From contig NC_030856.1 in the NCBI RefSeq assembly GCF_000208745.1, positions 6,572,239-6,636,238 of the forward strand: a DNA stretch of 64,000 nucleotides. The letters run 5' to 3'. Of this stretch, positions 56,675 to 64,000 are shown one piece after another. Position numbers and translations under genes: made by a program. Under the pieces are notes generated by a model that had not been told where the DNA came from, ran no database searches, and was given only the letters and a program-made list of their open reading frames with translations. Numbering within the stretch: the stretch's first letter is position 1; each line of letters begins with the position of its first letter. Source of the DNA: Theobroma cacao (Eukaryota > Streptophyta > Magnoliopsida > Malvales > Malvaceae).

Positions 56675-56754
56675 CTTTCTTTATGAACTGAAAGAAGTAA
56701 AGAATTTGGATTGTATGAGAATATTGAAGACTGAAGAGAGATGGGTTCTTGTCC

Positions 56755-56762
56755 TTATATAT
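56755..56762 (-). promoter_or_regulatory. TATA box of the RLP gene
   Basis: ATATATAA on minus, 81-88 bases upstream of the ATG at 56674, giving a leader of about 50 bases. Confidence 0.5.
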
Positions 56763-57521
56763 TTGCGCTTGGAAACTGTGTTCATCCAAGCAAGCTAATA
56801 TGTCTACTCCATTTGTCAATTATACAGTGACTGCCTATTTAGGCACCTTCCCTGTACCTTTTCTGGTGGAAGAGACTTAAATTTGAAAGACATTAATTAT
56901 TAGGTAGACATTTTATTTTATCACGTCAGTCTTTAATATCTGTCTCACATTTTAATTTTATTATTATTGGATTTATAACTAAGACGTAGCAATTCCTATA
57001 ATGAACATTAAAATTTAATGAATGAATCCTCATATTGGATACAAAGGGGGTTGTCTTTGGCGAAAGGAGAGTATACCTTTGGCTTTGTTCATTGGAATCT
57101 TCAAAGACATACCGACACTTTAATATGATCAAATGTTTCTACATAAAGAAATGTTATGAAATCAACGTCCTGATGGTGACAAAAGCACTAGAACAAGGTG
57201 TAAAATAGTAGTTTGTGCAGAAAGGCAAATCACAGAAGGTTTTGGTGCACGGTGGCAGAGCATACTTGCCGGTTTTGACTAATTAAGAACACTGTTCAGG
57301 AAATTATTAGGCTTAGTTTTCAGTTAACATTTAGCTTTTGGAGTAACGTTATGCAAGTGAAAACAAAGATTTGCACAATGAGTACAATCTTGAGGCTTTA
57401 TTAGAGTAGTGCAGGCTTCAAACTTTTATTTAGGAACTAATTAAGTGAGGTGGTCTGGCCGTCCCCAAGGGCTGCAATGCCACCATATTTGTTACCGTCC
57501 GGCACAGCTGTAAACAATAAG
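56763..57521. other. Intergenic between RLP promoter and copia element
   Basis: AT-rich, with no gene. Holds distal RLP promoter sequence. Nothing further recognised. Confidence 0.45.
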
Positions 57522-57830
57522 TGTTGAGAACAATGCTTGTACATGTACTTAGCTGATTAATTGAATTAAGACATGCAGTTACTTGCAGTTATTACATGTT
57601 AAACAGTCTTTAAACTTCCTTTAATACTTATAATCTATGCCTCAACACTTGTTACATGCATTACACTTGTGAAGACATGGATTCTACTTTTTTGTGTATA
57701 AATAGGGCTGTCTCATATGAATAAAGGATGCCTTTCATCAAAACAAATTCTGTTTTTTTATAAAATTTCTTTATCTGATTCGTTAACAGTTGCTTCATAT
57801 AGCAACTTTATTCCTATCCTTATTTTATTT
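57522..57830 (+). repeat. Probable 5' LTR of the copia element
   Basis: Starts TG and precedes the primer-binding site by the right distance. Contains a promoter-like TATAAATAG and sequence typical of copia LTRs. The 3' border is uncertain because the expected CA terminus is not clear, and no 3' LTR is present for comparison. Confidence 0.5.
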
Positions 57831-60790
57831 TTATGGTATCAGGTTCTACTTTTGATCTTAAGGGACTGTTTTTGTAAGATAATCAAAAAACCATTTTCTA
57901 AAATCTAAAGAAAACCATCATACTTGCAAAATGACCTCAAGCAATGTTCTTAGTCATCAATCTCCACCAAAGTTCAATAAAGAGAATTATGCAATTTGGT
58001 CAGTTAAAATGGAAGCCTAACTTCGTGGCTATGACCTTTGGAATGTCATAGAATCTGGCGGTGAGGTGCCTGTCTTGAGAGAGATTGCAACCATCACACA
58101 AATTACGCAACATAACGAGGAAGTTGCTAAGCAATATAGAGTGCTGGCATGTGTCCATGGGGCTGTTTGGAATGTCATATTTATAAGGATAAAGGGCTCC
58201 AAATCAACCATGGATGCATGGGACAAACTTAGGGAGGAATTCCAAGGCTCAGAGAGGACAAAACAGAAACAGGGTGAATTTATTGAGGGAGTTTGAGACC
58301 TTGAAAGTGAAGGATACCAAAAATGTTAAAGACTACATTAACAAAATCATGCGAGTGGTGAACCAGGTGCGACTATTGAGAAAAAATCTTTTTGAAAGCC
58401 GTGTAGTCCAAAAGGTCCTTGTCTCTTTGTCAGAAAGATTTGAATCTATGATTACATCATTAGAAAGGTCAAAGGACCTCTCAACCTTAACTCTTAATGA
58501 TGTAGTGAATGCACTCAAAGGAGAGCAATGTAAGTTGATAATACAACAGAAAACGCTTTATTTGCAAAGATGAAAGCCAAAGGAGGAGGTGAGTTAAGCA
58601 TAAAAAAGGGCTTAGGTGATTAGAAAGATAAAGAAAAAGGAAGGCTTCAATATAACAGAACTCATGGGAAGAAGAACAAGTTCCAGATGTGCTCTCATTA
58701 TAAGAAAAAGAACTATTAAGAGGCCTACTGCTGGTTCAAACCGAGTCTAAGGTGTCGTGCATGTAACTAATTAGGTCATCTTGAGAAAGCATGTAAAAAT
58801 AAACTAGAGAAGCATTATAAGGCACCCAAGCAAATGAGAAGACTAATGTTGCCAAAGAGCAGTTGTTTATGACCTTGACACAACCCAAGATAGTTGACTC
58901 AAATCAATGGTTGTTGGACAATGGTTGTTCAAATCACATAATCCCGAACACAGAACTCTTTGCTGAACTTGATACTTTGCATCACTTTAGTGTTGAAATA
59001 GGCGATGGCAAGTATCTATATGTAGTAGGGAAAGGTACAATCAACATTCAAACTTCCCTGGGAATCAGGTATGTCACAAAAGTGTTGCTTGTTCCTGATA
59101 TTGCCCAAAATCTCCTAAACGTAAGCTAAATGGTCGATGATGATTATGTCTTGCTTTTAAAAGATAAATAATGTATTGTGTATGATCCATTGGGTGAGTT
59201 TGGTATGAGTGTACCCATGAAAAGAAAATGTTTTCCTATGAGTCTGGAAGATGTTTGTTATCTAGCTTCTGAGGTAAAATCGAATATGACAACCCTTTAG
59301 CATAAATGGTTTGGGCATTGTAATCTCGGTTCCTTGGTTCAGGCTAACAAGTCAAGCTTGAAGGAAAATTTGCCTTCCTTAATTGAATCAAACCAAGTCT
59401 GTAGTACATGTCAGTTTGGGAAACCTACAAGAAAGCCTTTTTCATTTGCTCGTTCAAGTAGAGCAATCAAGAAGCTTAAACTGGTTCACTGATGCAGAAA
59501 GCCCTATGAGTGAAGAATCTTTAAATGGAAGCAAGTTCTTCCTAATCTTCATTGATGATGCTTCCAGAATGTGTTGAATTTATTTCATGAAACATAAATC
59601 TGAAGTGTTTAATCTCTTTTTGAAGCTCAAGGCCAAAGTTCAACAAGAATTTGGGAGAAAAAATAAAACTCTTAGATCCGACAATGGTGGAGAGTACAAG
59701 TCTTTAGAGTTTCAGTATCTCGAGAAGGAAGGGATTCAACTTCAACTCACAGCTTTTTACACTCCTCATCAGAACGGAGTTAGTGAAAGAAAAAACAAAA
59801 CTATAATAGAAATGACTAGGTGTCTATTATTTGACAAAGAGATACAAAAGAGCTTTTGAGTGGAAGCAACCAATACGACTGTATATTTGCTAAACATTTT
59901 CCCCATAAGAGCTTTAAGAATTGTGACTCCGTATGAAGCTTGGTTCAAAAGAAGGCCATCTGTAAGTCACTTACATGTTTTTTGATACATTTGTTATTAG
60001 CATGTCCTTAATGTTCTAAGGGACAAATTACAATCTAAGGCGGTGAAAGGAATATTTGTAGGGTATAGTCTACAATCAAAAGCCTATCGCATATATCATA
60101 TTGACTCTGGCAAGATTTCCATCAGCATAGATGTCATGTTCGATGAAGAACTCAGCTGGGATTGGAATGAGAAACAAATTAAAGAATCAAATGTGTTGTT
60201 CAAAGTCAGAATGATGATATTGGTGAACTTGATCTTGATGAGTTTACTAATGAAACTTCTACACAAGGTTCTATCTCTATTCAAGACATTTACAACAGAA
60301 GTCAAGTTGCAATAGCAGAACCTGCCTCATTTGATAAAGCTGCATTTCACAAGAAATGGACATCAAGCATGAGAGATGAAATTGCAATGATTGAAAAAAA
60401 CAAGACTTGGACTCTTGTTGATCGACCAAAACATAGAAAAGTGATCGAAGTGAAATGGATCTTAAAAAAGAAGATGAATGCAAATGGTTCTTTGAATAAT
60501 GGAAAGTGAAAGTCATTGCAAGGTTTTTCTCAAATTCCAAAAGTGGATTATTTTGATACTTTTGCTTCTATAGCAAGATTGGATACTATTAGGCTTCTGT
60601 TGGCACTATCAATAACTCATGGTTGGAAAGTCTTTCATCTGGATATTAAGTCTGCATATTTAAATGGCAAACTGAACAAAGAGGTGTATCAGGAACAACC
60701 CATGGGATTTTGAGTGGAAGCTAGTAGAGACAAGGTGTATAGGCTGCATAAAGCCTAATATGGGTTGAAGCAAGCACAACGTGCATCGTA
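57522..60790 (+). mobile_element. Ty1/copia retrotransposon, degenerate, interrupted in RT
   Basis: Order gag, protease, integrase, reverse transcriptase, so Copia. Likely 5' LTR from TGTTGAGAACAATGC (57522), with a TATA sequence in TGTATAAATAGGG (about 57695), to near the primer site TGGTATCAGG (57834; initiator tRNA-Met type). The gag ATG is at 57931, with an early stop. Also visible: GAG_pre-integrase (HKWFGH, CSTCQFGKPTRKPF), protease region LLDNGCSNH, integrase part LRSDNGGEYK and TPHQNGVSERKN, and RT start (VKWILKKK, LDIKSAYLNGKL, GLKQAQRA). At least ten stops or frameshifts make it inactive. It ends abruptly at 60790, before the YVDD active site, where another LTR-type sequence begins. 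Confidence 0.9.
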
Positions 60791-62168
60791 TGTAATACCC
60801 TTAAAAATTTTTTTACTTAATTAATTTTGTTATAAAAAAATTAAATTAGTAATCACTAAGTTGTAGTCTATATTAAATGAATAAATAAATAAAATATAAT
60901 ATAAGTTCAATTTTTTTATAATTATAGGTATAACCTTGGGGTTTATTAATAAAGAGAGAATAGAATGACCTTTTAGCAAATAGAGTACTTTTATTTTAGT
61001 TAGTGTTAGTTTACATTATCACGTTAAAGGTAGTTTTATGTTATCATATTTAAGTAGAAGTTTAAGTTAGTTTTAGATCATGAGGCTTAAAAAGAAAAGC
61101 AGTAAGACACGTTTAAAAAAAAAGAAAAAAAGAGTCAGAAAAAGAAAACCATTTAGGAGAAACTAGTCCTAGAGAAGAAGAAGGTAGAAAAAGGAAAATC
61201 TACTCAAGAAAGTAGTGATCAAGGCTTCAGAATGATTTTCATTCTTAGTTATTTGGTTTTGGTTTAGCGAATTAGGTAGGTGACTAATATCTCTTCGGTG
61301 TTTTCACACCCTAAAAATTAACCTCAATGTGAATTTGAATTTCGTATATCATGTGTGATAATTCCATGAAATAGAATTATTTTTTATCTCAAATTGTTCT
61401 TAAAAGTTAGTAATGTTCTTGAATTTAGATTAGAATTTAGTTATTTTTAGTTAATTTTCTATTTAGTTTATTTTTATTAAGTTATTTTAATTTTATGTTT
61501 ATTTATCTTAATTTAGTTATTATTTATTAGTTTTTATATTTTTGTAGAATTCTAGAAAAATAAAGCTTAATTGGATGAAGAAAGGTGTTTAAGGAGTTTA
61601 GGCCTTGTTCATATATGTCGCGGTATTTTGAGCATAACTCTCGCTCCAGAACTCTAAATGATGCGATTTTTAGATCATTATAAAGCTAAGAGGTAGAGCT
61701 ACAACTTTTATGAGATCACTTTGCCCAGTTCTATCTCGAAAATGGAGATAATCTAAGTCAAAGTTGACGAAGTGCAATAGTCAGGCTACACGCTGGTTAA
61801 GTTTCTATTGGGCTGTACACTTTTTCTAAGCCCGAATTAAGAGTTTTTAGGATAATATAGTTTAGTTTAGGTAGAATTAGTTTAATTAAGGTTATAAATA
61901 GTTAGCTTAAGGAGAAGTTAGCCATACACATATAGCTGTATATCTATATATCTACATATATACAATGAAGAGGAATCTTGAGAGAGATTCAAAAAGCTAA
62001 AAGTTGAGGCTGAAGCTTGGAGAGCAAGGTTGCAAATATTTGTTTTGTCTTCTTCCTTAGCTTTATTTTTCTTGATACTCTTGATGGCTAAATTTCATAT
62101 GTTTTTAGTTTTTGTTTTCACTATATCTAACTAAATTTATGTTTCTAGGATTGCAATTGAACTCATAT
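60791..62168 (+). mobile_element. LTR-type sequence starting TGTAATACCC, nested in the copia RT
   Basis: Begins TGTAATACCC, a common start of plant Ty3-type LTRs, exactly where the copia reverse transcriptase frame is cut (after codons for QRAS). The interior is noncoding and AT-rich. It includes a block around 61625-61720 (GAGCATAACTCTCGCTCC, AAGCTAAGAGGTAGAGCTAC) that I associate with plant LTR elements. It is cut at 62169 by another element, so its right end is not visible here. Family assignment is tentative. Confidence 0.6.
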
Positions 62169-64000
62169 TGTCACGACCCGGAACTCCCATCAGGCCTATG
62201 ACCACCGTCGCGACGTCCTGATAGGCACTTATTACCAGGAATGCCGATCGGAATCCCTCAAGACTTAGCATCAGCTTCCGCATCTCCCTGGTGAGTGACA
62301 GTTATTAAATCTCGCATTTCAAGAAATCATAAGTTGTTTCCAAATCAAAATAATATAATATTATTTTTTAGCTCACAGGGGCATTTTCATTATTTTTCTT
62401 CAAAAATACCAAAACATGCCAAAAACATGGTGTGTGGGTGAAAAACACATGTTTCATAATTAAAAGTAAATTTAAATGTCTAAAATAATTATTTGAAATG
62501 AAATTATAATTGTTTGAATAAAATAATGATATTTAATAAAATATTCTATTTTCTTAAAAAAAAAACAATATTTATAGAGAAATTCGTAAATAATTTCTGT
62601 GGTGTAAAAGCTAAATATATTCATACGTACTTTAAAACAGATAACTGAAGTATAAAATTACCTTTACAGTGACATGTGAGCCCCCAACTAACCAATAAGG
62701 TGCAAGTCTGTGAACCTACAATTTTGTCGATGCAAGGCTGATTGAAGTCCTTGATGCAATCGGCTATCTCGAGTTTGAAATGTGGGGAATTGAGGGTGGT
62801 GAGATTACAAAATCTCAGTGAATAAATAGATACCATCTAAACTATCTAAAATCGAGTAAATAGAGACAAGTAAGATATTCCATTCCAGTATGTTTTTCAT
62901 AACATCAATAATCAATTTACTCAAATAATCAACTTGGCTTATGTATTTCACAAAACTTGGCTCCTGCCAATATCATTCTCGGGGATGTCTTGGCCTAGGC
63001 ATCTGATCGAGACCACTAAGGCTGTTCAGTGTAGTACACACATGAACATATTTTTATATTTGAAAATCTATCCATGCCTTGGCGTTGGCTGAGTCTCACT
63101 CTCACGCGGTGGTCCACGTGAAGTGCACTCAAATCTTTACCTCCAGAGACACCCTCCACACGGCTCTCCGATCGAGGTAAGGTATATCTGATTCTGTACC
63201 CCCTCTCTTAGGCTAATCCACAGAACCTCTACTGCAGTGATTATGGATTATTTTATCTACCACCTGATTTATAAAATCTTTATCTGCATGACATGACAAT
63301 TTATTGCAACTTAGCCTCTCAAGGCTGAATACACAGTACAAATAATTCTAACACCAAAAATCAGTTTAGCCATTCATGCTCATATATTGTCATAAGCCAT
63401 TCAATTTAAAATCATAAAATTACAACACATCAAGTGGTCTCCAATTACTCTATTTTCAAAATCATAATTCAATTTCAAGATATTTTATAAAATCATTTTA
63501 TTTAAACATATTTTACTTATAAAACATAAGGATTTACCATTTAACTCATTTTTCATAAAATTCACAAAATTGAATAATAACATACTTTAGATAATTAAGA
63601 CGATAATAAGGTTACTCACAGTATCAGGAGTAGAAATACTTTTAGTCTCGGTCTTTGGTGTAATCTCTTTATCCTTATCAAATAGCTCACCACCTATACA
63701 TCACACATGACACAAAATTCAATAATTTGTGTCAATTTGTCATAAAATATTTCAAGCCCTCTAAATCTAAATGAATGCATGGAATGCTCGGTCAACCGCT
63801 TAAACACGATGTTGACCTAATTCGGCCTATCACCCGATTAAATTACTAACGCGTCCAATTTAATCCCAAATTACTCTATTTCTTTTCTAATACCTCAATT
63901 CACTAAACATTATTCAAATAACATCAATTTCAGCATCAAAACCCGCCCATTTCTTCATGGAAAAATTTGACCATTACAGTGCACTAACACCGTGATTTTT
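62169..64000 (+). mobile_element. LTR sequence, TGTCACGACC family, copy B (runs off window)
   Basis: Starts TGTCACGACCCGG at 62169 within the preceding element. It carries the same ordered blocks as copy A at 32111-33565, in opposite orientation (see that entry). At least 1.83 kb without coding sequence, and it continues past 64000. Shared homology with copy A is visible to about 63690; beyond this only copy B has data because of the gap at 32011-32110. Confidence 0.75.

Noticed and set aside
1..64000. CRISPR arrays, bacterial operons, rRNA genes
   Set aside because: None seen; the window is plant nuclear DNA, and the direct repeats are tandem or transposon-derived.

Overview
This is about 64 kb of plant nuclear DNA. 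The evidence is AT-rich intergenic sequence, GT-AG introns, plant-specific families (ALOG/LSH, EP1-type lectin glycoproteins, PNGase A, receptor-like proteins) and nested LTR retrotransposons. The proteins read as eudicot, probably rosid; I cannot fix the species. A run of 100 N at 32011-32110 is an assembly gap.

Left part (1-12 kb): a decayed EP1-like lectin remnant (about 58-410, -), a complete nine-exon phosphoacetylglucosamine mutase gene (1268-5170, +; UDP-GlcNAc synthesis), and two intact intronless EP1-like secreted lectin genes arranged head to head (5960-7294, - and 10421-11800, +). Middle (12-28 kb) is gene-poor. It holds a 1.08 kb non-autonomous hAT-like element with an 8-bp target duplication and one ALOG/LSH transcription-factor gene (18520-19080, +). 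That gene is followed by 9.4 kb in which I recognise no protein.

From 28.5 to 52.8 kb, a six-exon plastid uroporphyrinogen decarboxylase gene (28525-31658, -; tetrapyrrole synthesis) is followed by four tandem PNGase A-type glycoamidase units on the same strand. Units 1, 3 and 4 are intact; unit 2 is a pseudogene. The array grew by segmental duplication. A displaced copy of the UROD promoter and first codons lies at 42330-42536, beside the dead copy. Comparing the duplicated blocks as internal controls exposes later insertions with their target duplications: a roughly 0.5-0.6 kb MITE-like family in two full copies and one part copy, two short poly(T)-headed retroposed fragments, and an LTR-element copy ending at the assembly gap.

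Right part (53.7-64 kb): an intact intronless LRR receptor-like protein gene (53765-56674, -), then a degenerate Ty1/copia element (57522-60790, +) interrupted inside its reverse transcriptase by an LTR-type sequence starting TGTAATACCC. That sequence is itself interrupted at 62169 by a TGTCACGACC-type LTR. The latter is the same family as the copy at 32111-33565, in opposite orientation.

The genes do not form one pathway. DRT101 and UROD are housekeeping metabolic genes. PNGase A and the EP1 lectins concern secretory-pathway or apoplastic glycoproteins. The RLP is probably a surface immune or developmental receptor. I found no wholly new biological system. The most informative content is the duplication history of the UROD-PNGase A block and the uncharacterised small repeats it reveals.
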